NCBI RefSeq assembly: GCF_024166365.1
Contig: NC_064834.1
Coordinates: 54,912,001 to 54,976,000 of the forward strand
From: Elephas maximus indicus
Taxonomy: Eukaryota; Chordata; Mammalia; Proboscidea; Elephantidae
DNA: 64,000 nucleotides
Direction of reading: 5' to 3'
Below, piece by piece: positions 41,696 through 53,323 of the stretch. The position numbers and the translations under genes are program-made. Position 1 is the first letter of the stretch; each line of letters opens with the position of its first letter. The notes under the pieces are model-generated. The model was not told where the DNA came from. It made no database searches and was given only the letters and a program-made list of their open reading frames with translations.

Positions 41696-43189
41696 ATTAG
41701 TATGTGAAATAGTCTCAAGGTGTGTGTGCAAATGTGTGAGTGTGCTGCCATTCAGATCCCATTGATTTCTGATGCATGAGTCATCATTCGGGAGTGAGCC
41801 AGGAAGATGCTACTCATAAATAAAGACAGCATGCCCTGACCTGCCATGTCCATTCTGCAGCTGGCCCGGCATGTGACTGGGCATCCAAGAGGCTGGAGGC
41901 TGGGGTGGGGGGCTGACTTTCCCTCCAGACTCCAGAGAGCGGCTGTCACAGATATTTCTAGCTTGCCTGGAGTCCCAGACATTTAAGGGTGTGATGCCTG
42001 GAATGGGGTGGAGGGCAAGGGTGGGAAATAAAGGGTAGCTCCAAAGGCTGTCTTCTCTGGGATCTTAGCAGAGTCTGCTGGCAGGCAGGGGGACGAATCC
42101 ATTCCACAAGTATTTACTGAGAGCCTGTTATGAGCCAGGCACTTTCCTAGGGGCAGGACTGACCTGCTCTCTCCTCTCACAGAGCTTACCTTCCAGTGGG
42201 GGAGGCAGAACATTAACAAGCGGGAAAGCTACTTGCAAACTAATTTCATGTCAAAGCTGTGAAGAAAAGAAAACAGAACGATGGTATGGAAAGTGACTGA
42301 GTGGTGGGGGTATTTAGCTGGGGTGAGCAAGGAAAATCAGGAGATGACACCCTAACTCTGCCTGAATAATGCAGAGCCGCCACTTGGAGACTTGGAGGAA
42401 GAACCATCCGTAAGAGGATGGCTGAGATGACCACTGGCACCCCATATCCTTTCTATTCTCTGGGTCAGGGCTGCTTTAGCCAGATCAGGGAGCTGGAGAA
42501 GCAGGAAGGCTGATTCTGTCTTTGGGGGATCTTTGTACATCTACTCTTGATAACCTGGGAGAAGGAGGTGCCCCATGTCCACATAGGAGGAGAATGACTT
42601 TCCTTTCCCTTCCTGCAGGCTTCCTAGTAGCAGTGCTGAGCTCATCGCTGTGCAGGCTACACTGATGGAAAAGTCATGTGAACAGGGAACTTGCTGAAGC
42701 CCCCTTCCTCCAGGAAGCCTTCTTTGACTGCTACAGGCCACAGAGGCCCCCTCCTTGACCTCTCATAGCCATCAGAATTGCTCAGTTGGGAGCTGGTGGT
42801 TCTCTGATGGTTTCGTGCCTGTGGTCTGTTCCCCCGGCTTGTCTTGTAGGTCTGTATGCATACAAAGGTCCCCATTGCTATGTGTCCAGTAATTGGACAG
42901 CTTGGGATTCTTGTCCTGAGCCCCCTGCCCCAGCCCTTCAGATCTGACTGAGGGTCAGCTGACAGACAAGTGCTGGGTTCCTAATCTTCATCCATTCATT
43001 TAAAAAAGCTTCTTGAGCTAAATTTAATGTGTGCCAGGCCCCGCACCTGGTGCTAGGGAAACAGTTGTGAATTAGAGTTAGCTCCCTTGGCTCCCAGCCC
43101 CCAGGGAGCTCGTCGTTCTTGCTGCTGTTTCAATAACAAGTTCTACAGTTCCATGAGAGGAATCAATCCAACCCCTGAAGCCGCAATTC
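41696..43189. other. Upstream flank of NEURL1, old repeat pieces
   Basis: Old repeat fragments at about 42085-42260 (GTATTTACTGAGAGCCTGTTATGAGCC), 42690-42900 (L2-like CCAGGAAGCCTTCTTTGAC) and 42985-43075. No exon is recognised. Confidence 0.45.
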
Positions 43190-44110
43190 CAGCCTATCTT
43201 AGCCCCGCCGGGGTCGGGAATCCCCAGCCCCGCGGACAATTTGTGGTGGCCGGTAATGCGGCGCGCCCCGTGGCCACATCTGGCCAAGCGGGCGCGCGCG
43301 TGTCACTAAGACGCTCAATCACCAGCGCAGCTGTCACCATAACAACCAGAGCGAGGGAACCCGGGCGACGGCTTGGGGGAGCAGGGGCGGCGGTCGCGGG
43401 AAGGACGGGGCCGGGGCGCAAGGCGACCGCCGGGGAACATCAAGCACCGCGGGAGCGCCCAGCACGCCCCGCGCTCCACGGGGCCTCGCTCCATGCAGAC
43501 CCACCGGCGGAAAGGGGCCACGCACGTCGCCGCAGCGGCCGTCCCCGCGGGCGGGGAGCGAGTCTGCCGCCCCGCCGCCGAGCCCCGGGCAGGCCAAGCC
43601 GCTGAGCGCCGGCGCCGGGGGCCCTGACTCTATGGCCCCGGGGGAGCGTGCCGGAACCCCCGCGCCGTCCACCGCCACCCGGAACCCGGGCTCCAGCGGG
43701 AGGAAGAGAGGAGCCGGGGGCGTTGCCGGCCCCAGCTCAGGAGCCCACCTGCGGCCCCTGCCCCGGCCGCAGGGAATGGGAGGCAGGTAGCCGGTTCGAG
43801 GCAGGCCACTCCGCGCGGGCAGGACCCGCCGAGAAGCGCCAAGCCCAGGGAGAGGGCGGAGAGGAGCAGAGCGGCCGCAGCCCCAGCGGGGCCCTCCCCC
43901 GGCGGCGCGCACCGGCGCGCGCACCCACTTTCACACAACACCTCCGCTCCTGTCCAGCCTTGCCTGGTCCCCGCGAGTGCCGAACCCCCCTGGGGCCGAA
44001 CGCCATGGGTAACAACTTCTCCAGCATCCCCTCTCTGTCCCGAGGAAACCCGAGCCGGGCAACGAGAGGCCACCCCCAGAACATCAAAGGTAAGGCTCGG
44101 CCAGACGTTG
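43190..44110 (+). promoter_or_regulatory. NEURL1: CpG island over the NEURL1 promoter and first exon
   Basis: Dense CpG from about 43200 to 44110 (runs such as GCGGGCGCGCGCGTG near 43290 and GGCGGCGCGCACCGGCGCGC near 43900), in sharp contrast with both sides. GC-box-like GCGGGCGGGG at about 43548; no TATA box. This is the only CpG island seen in the window and fits a brain-expressed gene with an island promoter. An upstream ORF of 52 codons starts at 43632 (ATG) and ends at 43790 if transcription begins upstream of it. Confidence 0.9.
44005..44089 (+). CDS. NEURL1: NEURL1, neuralized E3 ubiquitin protein ligase 1: first coding exon
   Basis: Encodes [28 protein letters not shown] plus one base of the next codon (Asp in human), followed by the donor AAAG/GTAAGG. 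The product is a RING-type E3 ligase with two Neuralized (NHR) repeats that ubiquitinates Notch ligands (Jagged1) and acts on CPEB3 in synaptic plasticity; those domains are encoded downstream, outside the window. The N-terminus MGNNFS fits N-myristoylation (Gly2, Ser6), known to bring this protein to the plasma membrane. The ATG sits in a CGCCATGG context. The frame upstream of the ATG is open for about 119 codons but holds no in-frame ATG. Confidence 0.95.
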
Positions 44111-45069
44111 GGGCGCAGCTGGAGGACTTGGGCGCAGGTGGAGGGGCAGATGGAGAGGCGTGGGGGGGGGGGGCCCAGCAGGTGCCACCTGTTGTGCATA
44201 TTTGGAGACAGGAGATGAACATCTGGTCACGAAGGTGGACTGAGGGTGGGGGGCTGCTGGTGTGGCAGTGAGAAGCCTGGAGGACTGCGTTCCGTGGGGT
44301 CTGCGCAGTTCTCCCTGCCAACACTGGGAATGTCACTGGAGTCCCCTCTGGGCATGACTCGAGGCTAGCATGCAGGGGTGGGGAAGGAAGAGCAGGAAGG
44401 GCGTTTGTCCGTTGGAGAGGGGAGTGTAGCAGGATGCTAAGCCGGCCAGCTGCGCTTCTCGTGGGTAGGTCCAGGGGTGGACAGGCCAGGCTGGAAGCAC
44501 TAGTTGCATTTCCAATTGGAGGGCCTTAAAAATCCAGAAATTATTGAACAGCAACCTTGGAGAAGGGACCAGAGCTGATGGGCCCCAGGGTCTTCTGCAG
44601 CTGTTGAGTTTTTGCATCCACTGAATCAGCTCTGTTTTCCATTTCCCCAAAGACCAGATGTCCAGTTGGAACCCTAGAAAGGAGGGGCTGGATCCTTTGA
44701 AAGAGAAACATTTACCAGGAAGATCTTTGCCCACTAAGTACTCCCTCCACCCATCCAGCAACCTCATGGGCGTCCTAGGCCCAGCCTCATAGCCTTGCAG
44801 CTATCTCTGACCTTCGGAAAACATCACTGGGTCTCCCAGGCCCTTAGAACCACTAATTCCTTCAGGAAGCTGCTTTTCTGTCACCATCAGAGCCAGCAGC
44901 ACTTGTCTTGGGCATTCTGATAGCTAAGGGTATCTTGTATACCATCTCAAGGCCAGGAAGGGAAGCCCTTGGGCTTTCACAAAGAACAACCCATTTTGTC
45001 ATGTTCCCCTACCCCCTACCTGGATTATGAGAAGGATAACAGAAGTGTCCGTTGACATAAAGCATTCGA

Positions 45070-45235
45070 GTTTAGAAAGAACTTTCACAAACACCTTTTC
45101 ATGTGACCACTTACACTGCTCTGGATGGTCAACAAAGCAGAGCTAATTATACCCATTTTACAGTTGAGGAGAACCAAGGCTTGTTTCAAGTCCCAAAGCC
45201 AGCAAGACTAGGCTGTTGACTCCTATCTTCTGAGT
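45070..45235 (-). repeat. MIR fragment, antisense
   Basis: CTTTCACAAACACCTTTTCATG, ACCCATTTTACAGTTGAGGAG, TTCAAGTCCCAAAGCCAGC. Confidence 0.7.
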
Positions 45236-45409
45236 TGAAATTCTGGCCACTTTTCACTGAACAGTTAACCTTCAAAACTGGGAGGAGAGGAGAGACAGGA
45301 CCACTGTCCTGCATTCTAACTCCAACTCTTTCAGAACTTCACCTCTTGCTCGGCTCAGGAAAATCAATGGGTTTGTTGTGTCTTTCTGGAAATGAATATG
45401 GTGCTACAT

Positions 45410-45890
45410 GGCAAGGTCCTTTTAAAATATCGTTCACTGACCTTGTCATTCTACTTCAAGGAATTGATTCTAACAAAATGGAGATGGAGGCAAATACTTA
45501 TGCTCTAGGCTAGGGTGCTCATGGTAGTATTATTTATACTAGAAAAACAATGTGAATGTCCAGTAGTCATGCTAAATTCTCTTGGTGGAGTATTATGCAG
45601 TCATTAACATGATGTTTTTGAAGAATATTTGATGGCTTGGGAAAATGCTCACAGCCTAATGACGGTGAAAAAAGCAGGATACAAAATTGTATAGACTGTA
45701 TGATCCCAACTTTGTTAAAAAGGATGTGAGTGCAAAACAAAAACAGCAAACAAACCTGTAAATTTCCAAAAGGTTAATCATATTTTTTTCTGAACAATGG
45801 GATCACATGAGATTTTTTTTCTTTTTAATGTTTTGCTCTTTTCTAAAATTTTTACAAAAAGCAAGTAATAATTTTATAAGCAGAAATAAG
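45410..45890 (+). mobile_element. Old L1 (L1M) 3' fragment
   Basis: CATTCTACTTCAAGGAATTG, TTATTTATACTAGAAAAACAATGTGAATGTCC, GGTGGAGTATTATGCAGTC follow L1M 3' sequence. Confidence 0.78.
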
Positions 45891-47814
45891 CTATGAGTTG
45901 TTAGCCCATATGAAGGCTGTTGACTGTTTCTGAGTTGGAAAAAGATTCTTGGTGATGGGCCCATGGACGTCATCCATTTCAACTTCCTCCCTTATAAGTG
46001 AGAATGAGGGAGAGGGATAGTGATTTCTCAAATTACTTGACGGGTCGGTCAAGTGGCAAAGCCAGGCTCTGTCTTTCAGGGGCAGAGGTTAGCTGGGGGT
46101 CAGCCAGTTCAGCTGGTCCTTTAGTGCTCACAGATTGCTCCCTGAGGAGGCCGTGCTCCATTCTTGACCCTTTGGAAGCCAGAAGAGGCCTCACTGACTG
46201 CACCTCCTTTTATCCAAAGTTTGATATTGTGGGAATTGGAGGTCTCTGTGGCAGGAGAGGGTCTGAGGCCCTCCCACCTCCCCACCTCCACTCCAGCCCC
46301 CTTCACTGACTGGATTGCCACCTTTCTGGCCTAGGGAAGCTCTCTCATGCTGCCTCCCTGGTTTGCAGAGATCAGCTCTCCTTCTATGGTAGTAAATGAT
46401 GGAGAACTTCTCCTCCTGGAAGTTTCCCTCCCATTGCCTGTCTCCTTTCAGGCTTGATTTACTGGATCAGCTCTCCCTTGCCCCCACCCACACGCCCACT
46501 GGAGGTGGCCATGGGAATTTTGATTCTACTCCTTTCAAGCCTGAGATGAAGGACAGCGTGTGACCATGAAGGCCACCTATCGGTACCCCCTGTCTTTCGT
46601 CTAGGGTCCACTGGTCCTCCTTCTCAGCCTGATTTCTAGGGGCCTGTCCCCATCTCTTTCGCCTTAGTAGTGTTATCACCTTGTTCAGTAATTGTTTAGT
46701 GTTCACTCAAAATTCCTTTCTAAGTGTATCAGCATTGACATAGGAGTCTTTTCTTACATATCAGGGTCATCCAGCATCCCACTCTAGTTGCACTGGTGTT
46801 GACCATGATATTGGCTGTGATTCTAGGACTGTCCACCTGGAAATCTGCTAGGATTGCTGAATCTAGCTGTGATTCCTATCAGTGTCCACTCAGGAATTTG
46901 CTGGGAGTGGCGGGTTGGGGTGCATGTGGGGCAACTGTCTTAATTTTTCCTGTCCTTCTATAATTGCGGTCTTTATTGAGTCCTCGCCATTTTAATTTAA
47001 ACAACTGGAAGAGACCTGGCATAATAGGGACCCTGGGACTGAATAGAGATCCAAGATCAGTCTGGCTGTCAGGCTGTCATGAAATGGGGCCCACCTATCA
47101 CCTGTCAGGTGATAGACTTTGGTCTTCTTCTTGGAGATACTTGACCTCACTCCCCCACTGATGATTCCCACTGGGGTCTGAACAGCATTGGTCAGGGAGT
47201 ATCCAGGGGAGACCATGGTATAGCTCTGGGCTCTAGGCACCAACAGGCAGTTATTGAGGAGTTGCTAAGTGCCTGGATCAGGGTTGAGGGTTCCAGCATC
47301 CCTGGACTTTCACAGACTGAAGATCTACTTGGAAAGGCAAAGCTGAAACATCCTGAGGTACCAGAGGGAGTGAATGCAATCAAGTGCTTGGTTGGACTGT
47401 TGAAATTCCAGATGTGTGGGCAGAGGTCAGAGATGGAGGATCAAGGGGAGGATTTGAGCTGGCCATGGAGGGATCTGTAGGAATGGCTAGATAGCAAGGA
47501 AGTCCTAGGGTGTAAGCAGGAGGCTAGGGAGAAGAACAGACAGCAAAGGCTTGGAGGTAGGAACAAATGAGTGTATGTATCTATTCACAGCAAGGGGTGA
47601 CTGGAATAGGGGGTTCATGCTTCATGGAGAAAAATATAAAGAATAAAGACCTTGTTCCTTCCCCGGCTCTTGGCTGAGTGCCTGCCTGCTCAGTGCTAAG
47701 TGTTGAGGAGCAGGGCACTAGGATAGCCTTCGGGGAAAGATCTTCAGCCCCAGTGGGCACCCATAGATGGAGATTTGGACAGACTGCCTTCCACCTTTGT
47801 CTGTGTGGTAAAAT

Positions 47815-48530
47815 TCATATGACATAAAAATCACCATTTTAAAGTGTACAATTCAGTGGCATTTAGTACATTCACAGTGTTGTGCGACCATCATCATTAT
47901 CTAGTTCCAGAACATTGTCATCACCCTATTGAGTAGTCACTCTCCATTCTCACTTCCTCCCAGCCCCTGGAAACCAATAATCTATTATCTGTCTTTTTTT
48001 TTTTTATGGATTTACCAAGGAGCCCTGTGATGCAATGGTTAAGCAGTCAGCTGCTAACCAAAAGGTTGGTGGTTTGAACCCATCATCAGAAAAGACCAGA
48101 GAAAAGACCCGTCGATCTTCTCCTGTAAAGACTGCAGTCTAGGAAACCCTGTGGGGCCTTTCTACTCTGTCATATAGAGTCACTATGAGTCAGAAGCCAC
48201 TTGATGGCACATGATAACAACAACATGAAATTTACCTTTTCTGGGTATTTCCTCTAAATGGAATCAGACAATACATGGCCTTTTGTCTGATTTTGAAGGT
48301 TTACCATGTTGTACCACGAATCAGTACATCTTTTCTTTTTATGGCTGAATAATATTCCGTTGTATAGATATATCACATTCTGTTTTTCCCTTCACCCGTT
48401 GATGAGCAAGTGATTGTTTTCACCTTTTAACTATTGTGATTAATGCTGCTACGAACATTTGTGTATAAGTTTTTGTTTGAACACCTGCTTTCAGTTCTTT
48501 TGGGTGTATACCAGGAGTGGCTCTCCCATC
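47815..48530 (-). mobile_element. Old L1 3' region, antisense, split by a SINE
   Basis: TAAAGTGTACAATTCAGTGGC, GTTGTGCGACCATCATCATTATC, CCCTGGAAACCAATAATC, then after the SINE TATTTCCTCTAAATGGAATC, TGGCTGAATAATATTCCG, TTCTTTTGGGTGTATACC. Confidence 0.85.
48016..48226 (+). mobile_element. AfroSINE, long form with RTE-type tail, in the L1
   Basis: AAGGAGCCCTGTGATGCAATGG, GTTGGTGGTTTGAACCC, tail TGAGTCAGAAGCCACTTGATGGCACATGATAACAACAAC. Bounded by ATGGATTTACC / ATGAAATTTACC-like sequence. Confidence 0.9.
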
Positions 48531-48769
48531 TTTTTAAAAGTGATGTTCTTTTATTGGGCGCTGTCACAGCCCAGTGCTTTTGACAGCCACAGGGAGACTA
48601 TCTCCCTCCAGCGTGATGCCAGCCAGACATCTGTTATTTGCAGTCTGTTTTCCATGATGGCTGAGGCTTCAGGTCAGGCTGAGGAAGGGGTGGCTAAGCT
48701 CAGCGGAGGGGCCTTGATTCCTTGAGGTGGCCCAGAGTGAGCCACAGCAGCATGTCTCTGCAGAGCCTG

Positions 48770-49095
48770 AACTGTCTCACTGCCCTCTGGAGTAGGTCCT
48801 AGCCATTTTCCTGCCTTCACATTCTCGCTGCTATTTCACTGACCTGGGTCCTTCCCTCCCCACCCAAGATACTGTAACAGCTGCCCTCCTCATTGACCCT
48901 TCTGCCTTTGGACTCCCTGATGCTGCCAGGATCATCCTCCTAATGTCTTACTTTCATTTTACCTTTCGCTTTATCAATAGCCTTCCATGGCTTCTTATGA
49001 CCCCAACTGAATCAGATATTTAAGACTTCCATTCTTTGGCCAACCCACAGATATTCCCAAAGCTCCCGTCTGGGCTTCTTCTTGGTTGTCATGGC
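48770..49095 (+). repeat. L2 LINE fragment
   Basis: CTGGGTCCTTCCCTCCCC, CAGCTGCCCTCCTCATTGACC, ATCAATAGCCTTCCATGGC in L2 order. Confidence 0.65.
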
Positions 49096-49324
49096 ACTTG
49101 CAGATTAGGTGAGCTCATCCAACTCTCCGCCCCCCGTGCTGCAGCAGACAGACTGGAGGTGCCACCTTGAGACTTCAGAGGGGGTGGGCTGAGACAGTCC
49201 CCACGTTGAACCCTGGGCACCCATCCTGCATGCCCTGGTGGCTTTTAGTACAATTTTACCTTTGAGCCCTGTTTTGTTACCCGTAATGATACTGTTTATG
49301 AGAGCTACCTGGTTTATCATGTGT

Positions 49325-50005
49325 TAGGTGGTTACTGTGTGCCAAGTGCCATATGTAGATTATTTGCATTAATATCCTGCTGACACAACAGAGAACCCCT
49401 GAGGGAGCAGGAGATCAGTGGGATGCAGACCCCAAATTCTCATAAAAAGACCAGACTTAATGGTCTGACTGAGACTGGAGGAATCCCGGCGGTCATGGTC
49501 CCCAAACCTTCTGTTGGCCCAGGACAGGAACCATTCCCGAAGACAACTCATCAGACATGGAAGGGACTGGACGATGGGTTGGAGAGAGATGCTGATGAAG
49601 AGTGAGCTACTTGTATCAGGTGGACACTTGAGACTGTGTTGGCATCTCCTGTCTGGAGGGGAGATGGGAGGGTAGAGAGGGTTAGAAACTGGCAAAATTG
49701 TCACGAAAGGATAGACTGGAAGGGCTGACTCATTAGGGGGAGAGTAAGTGGGAGTTCGGAGTAAGGTGTATGTAAACTTATATGTGACAGACTGACTTGA
49801 TTTGTAAACGTTCGCTTAAAGCTCAATAAAAATTATTAAAAAAAAAAATATCCTGCTGACAACCTACTGAGCGAGGTATTGCTGCCACCATTTTACAGAT
49901 GGGGAAAGAGGCTCAGAGAAGTTAAGTGACTTATCCAAGACCGTGCAGCTAGTAACTGATGGAGCTGAGATTCAAACCTAGGTCTCTCAGACTTTAGAAT
50001 TCATC
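49325..50005 (-). repeat. MIR SINE, antisense, split by an L1
   Basis: Left part 49325-49384 (TTACTGTGTGCCAAGTGCC), right part 49861-50005 (CACCATTTTACAGATGGGG, GGCTCAGAGAAGTTAAGTGAC, GTGCAGCTAGTAACTGATGG, ATTCAAACCTAGG). Confidence 0.9.
49385..49846 (+). mobile_element. L1 3' end (second 3' UTR family), inserted in a MIR
   Basis: Perfect 14-bp target duplication AATATCCTGCTGAC (49371-49384, 49847-49860). 5'-truncated, ends CTCAATAAAAATTATT plus poly-A. Same family as 33688-34340. Confidence 0.93.
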
Positions 50006-50139
50006 ATGGTGACCACTGTATCCTGTGCCCATAGAATTCAGCTTCAGGTGGGTTCAACCTTCTAATGTGGGAGTGGCTGGGGTGCTCTCTCCTGGTCTCT
50101 GGACACAGCCCAGAAGGAAATGGAGTACTTTGGGCTTTG

Positions 50140-50275
50140 TGTGTGAAAATGTACACAGCAAGACAGACATCTATTCAACAATTTCTACCTGTACAATTCA
50201 GTGACTTTGGTTACCTTCTTCACATTGTGTTATCATTCTCCCTGTCTCCTCCCAAATAATTTGCTTTGGGGGAGT
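50140..50275 (-). mobile_element. L1 3' end fragment, antisense
   Basis: ATTCAACAATTTCTACCTG, TTCAGTGACTTTGGTTACC, TTCTTCACATTGTGTTATC; same family as 29150-29410. Confidence 0.65.
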
Positions 50276-50345
50276 CTTGATGCTTCCTCCCTTGGTCATC
50301 CAGAGGCCCAAGAGGGCTGGGCTCAAGCCTGGAGTTTCTAGCCCC

Positions 50346-50520
50346 TGAGCCCTGGTGGCATAGTAGTTAAAAGCTATGGCTACTAACCAAAAGGTCGGCA
50401 GTTCGAATCCATCAGCTGTTCCTTGAAACTCCATGGAGACAGTTCTACTCTGTCGTATAGGGTCGCTATGAGTCAGAATCAACTCGATGGCAACAGGTTT
50501 GTTTTTTTTTTTTTTTTTGT
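50346..50520 (+). mobile_element. AfroSINE, short (HSP-like) form
   Basis: TGAGCCCTGGTGGCATAGTAG, GTCGGCAGTTCGAATCC, TATGAGTCAGAATCAACTCGATGGCA, and a pure T run of about 16 (50503-50518). Little diverged. Confidence 0.93.
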
Positions 50521-50530
50521 CCAGTACAAT

Positions 50531-50575
50531 GCACCCTGCAGTACACCGCACCCTGCAGTACACCACCCCCTGTAG
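50531..50575. repeat. 17-bp tandem repeat beside a SINE
   Basis: GCACCCTGCAGTACACC occurs twice exactly (50531-50547, 50548-50564), followed by a partial degenerate third unit and preceded by the related CAGTACAAT. Confidence 0.85.
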
Positions 50576-50624
50576 GGTTTTAAGCCATGTAGACCCTTCC
50601 AAGGAAACTTCTGTTCCTTTGGGC

Positions 50625-50810
50625 CAGTGTTTCTCAAAGTCTTTCCACCACCTACATCAGCATCAGCTGGAGAATCTAAAATGGAGAGTCTCAGCCCTTC
50701 CCAGCCCAGACCCACTCTGACTCAGTATCTTGGGGATGGAGCCCTAAAATCTGCACATTTAACAAGCTCCCTCAGTTCATTCTGATGTACCCTGTGGTCT
50801 AAGAACTGTC
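50625..50810. mobile_element. MER5A-like hAT MITE
   Basis: CAGTGTTTCTCAAAGTCTTTCC, ATCAGCATCAGCTGGAGAATC, TCTGCACATTTAACAAGC, GTGGTCTAAGAACTG. Confidence 0.85.
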
Positions 50811-50839
50811 GTGGCTGTGGGGCCTCAGAACAGTCCCAC

Positions 50840-51195
50840 CCCGGAAGTGTTAGAGTGGGTGAGATCAGGCAGGGCTTCCTCTAGGAAGGGAGCCTGGGGT
50901 TGAAAGGAGAATATTTAGAGTAAAACTAGAAGGGCATTGTGGTGAGGGGCGTGGCAGGAAAGGCATGGAGACAGGAAAAGGCAAGGTGTGTTCAGGGACG
51001 GTGAACTGCCTCTCCTGCCTGGAATGTGGGATCCCCAGTGGGGAGGTTTAACAGGTCAAGCTTGTACTTAGGCTGGGACCAGAACTTGGAGGACCTTGAA
51101 TGTCAGGGGGTGGAATTTAGACTTCCACCTGTAGGCAGTGGGAGCTATGGATGTCTTTTGAGCAGAGGAGTGTGGTGATTTTATTTAAATAGCAA
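50840..51195. repeat. Ancient mammal-wide repeat, family not assigned
   Basis: GGACCTTGAATGTCAGGGGG, TTAGACTTCCACCTGTAGGC, TTTGAGCAGAGGAGTGTGG belong to a common old dispersed element. Similar pieces lie near 56480 and 63640. Not named. Confidence 0.5.
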
Positions 51196-51441
51196 CTAGA
51201 GCAGCAGAATATAGCCTGGGAGAGGAGGAACTGAAGTATCTTGAGCTGCTGGGAGGTTAATGGAGGCTACAGGGCTTCTGTCCTAAGCTAAGCTGAAAGG
51301 GCCGGTGGAGGTGGGGGGCGGGGCGCAGTGGCGGACAGCCAAGCTGACCTCCTCATCTAGGGTTTCTGTGGGCAAATCTGGAAGCATTTCTGATCCATGG
51401 CTCTAGTCAGCAGGACCATTGCTCATCAGCAAAAAGGAATT

Positions 51442-51952
51442 AAAAAAAATTTTTTTAAAATTGTACTTTAGTTGAAGGGTTACAGAAAAAACTAGTTTTG
51501 CGTTAAACAGTACACGTATTGTTCTATAACATTGGTTAAGAACTCCACGGCATGTCAACACTCTCCCTTCTTAGCCCTGGGTTCCCTATTACCAGCATTC
51601 CTGTTCCTGCCTTCTAGTCCTTGCCCCAGGGCTGGTGTGCCCGTTTAGTCTCATTTTGTTTTATGGGCCTGTCTAGTCTTTGGCTGAAGGATGAACCTCA
51701 GGAGTGACTTCATTACTGAGCTGAAAGGATGTCCTGGGGTCATACTCTCAGGGTTTCTCCAGTCTCTGTCAGGCCAGCAAGTCTGATCTTTGTTTTTGAG
51801 TGAGAATTTTGTTCTACATTTTTCTCCAGCTCTGTCCAGGACCCTCTACTGTGATTCCTGTTAGAGCAGTCAGTGGTGGTAGCCAGGTACCATCTAGTTG
51901 TACTGGACTCAGTCTGGTGGAGGTCGTGGTAGATGTGGTCCATTAGTCCTAA
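51442..51952 (-). mobile_element. L1 3' end, antisense
   Basis: Target duplication AAAAAGGAATT (51431-51441, 51953-51963). Same 3' UTR family as 12276-12794 and 4099-4575: GGGCTGGTGTGCCCG, AGTGACTTCATTACTGAG, TACATTTTTCTCCAGCTCTG, ACCATCTAGTTGT. Confidence 0.92.
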
Positions 51953-51983
51953 AAAAAGGAATTTTTAAGAAGCCCAAGATCTG

Positions 51984-52142
51984 AAGCTGGGCATTATGCT
52001 AGGAATGTTCACATAGGCTAATTCACCCCAATAATCCTGCAAGGTAGGTGTTATTATTCCCATTTTATAGGGGAGAAAACTGAGACTAATGGGTCTTAGA
52101 CTGCTGTCCAGAAACACTTAAGAAATGGCAGAGCTGGGATTT
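51984..52142 (-). repeat. MIR fragment, antisense
   Basis: GGGCATTATGCTAGGAATG, AATAATCCTGCAAGGTAGG, TTCCCATTTTATAGGGGAG, GGCAGAGCTGGGATTTC. Confidence 0.85.
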
Positions 52143-53323
52143 CAGGACACCAGAGCCCACAAGGGAAAAATTGGTCTTATGGGAGATTTTCTAAACTTTG
52201 GAGCTCTCTTTTTCCTGACCCTCTGTAGAGGGGGCATGTGCCCACTTTCAAGATGTGCACCTGGAGGCTGGGCATTGGCTCTAAATCGTCGAGCCGGAGA
52301 TGAGGCAGGATGGACGAAGGAGGTAACAGAAAGAAGAAAGGAGTGGGGAGGAAGGAAGGCAGGAGCTGGGCAAGCCCAGGGGAGCCAGGGCTGCTTCTGC
52401 TGCCCCGGTGTGCCAGCTGCATGGGTCTCTTTCCTGTTGTTCTGTGACAATGTCATTCTTGGGCCTGCACACCCAGGGGCTAGAGGCTGAGGGGCTGCTT
52501 CTCACTGAGCTGGTTGCTTTGGCAACGCTGGGCAAGATGCAAGTGGTCTCCTTGGTAACGCCTGGGAAACCTGCCTGCAAAGATGGAGGGAAGAGAACTG
52601 GCCAGCGGTCAGGGTGGGTGGCACAGGCAGAGTGGGGCCAGCCTCTGAGACACCGAGTAGGCCTGTGAGGAGGGTCAGGCTTACCTCATAGTCTGGGTTG
52701 CCTGTTGGCCATTTCCCAGCAAGCCAGAGTCCAGATGCCCTGTGGGGCTCAGGGCCTGCCTGGCCAGATGCACCTTCCAGACCAGAGGAGCTAATGGGCC
52801 AGTCCAGGAAGTGGGAGGAGATGGGGGTGGGGGGACTGCATCATAGCTTCTGGATGAGAGATTCAGTTCCAGGGTTTATTAAAAGATGCTTATCAGGGGT
52901 CATTACCCAGATCCTGCTGCTTCTGGAAATGAGCAGGTGCTGAGGCCTGGGAAGCGGGGAGGGGGTACCGATCATAGAGAAGAAGGGGCTAAGAGAGAGG
53001 GAGGAGGAAAGCAACATGAGTCACTAGAGGCAGGTGGGAGGCCTTGGCTTTCTCTTGGCTCTAGCTATGTTTCCGGCTCGGGGGTAGGCTTGGGGAGCTG
53101 AAGTTCTCCAAGGGTGAGAGTTGGGGGAGGGTGAAAGGAGGGGGAAAGAAGAGGTGAGTGAAGAACTCATTCCGTTGTTTAATGAATGCATACTAATCAA
53201 CAAATCGTCATGGATGGGCTAGCCACTCTCCTAGGCATGTAGATACAGTTTTAAGTTCCTTCCAGAGAACTTACCCTCCATCAGGGGGGGCATCTGGGAA
53301 CAAAAATGGCCGGAGTTGGAATA
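52143..53323. other. NEURL1 intron 1 segment without assigned features
   Basis: No exon or repeat family recognised, apart from a purine-rich stretch at about 53110-53160. Confidence 0.35.

Noticed and set aside
43087-44336. Arg/Pro/Ala-rich open frames on both strands
   Set aside because: CpG island composition effect; only the short NEURL1 first-exon frame is supported.
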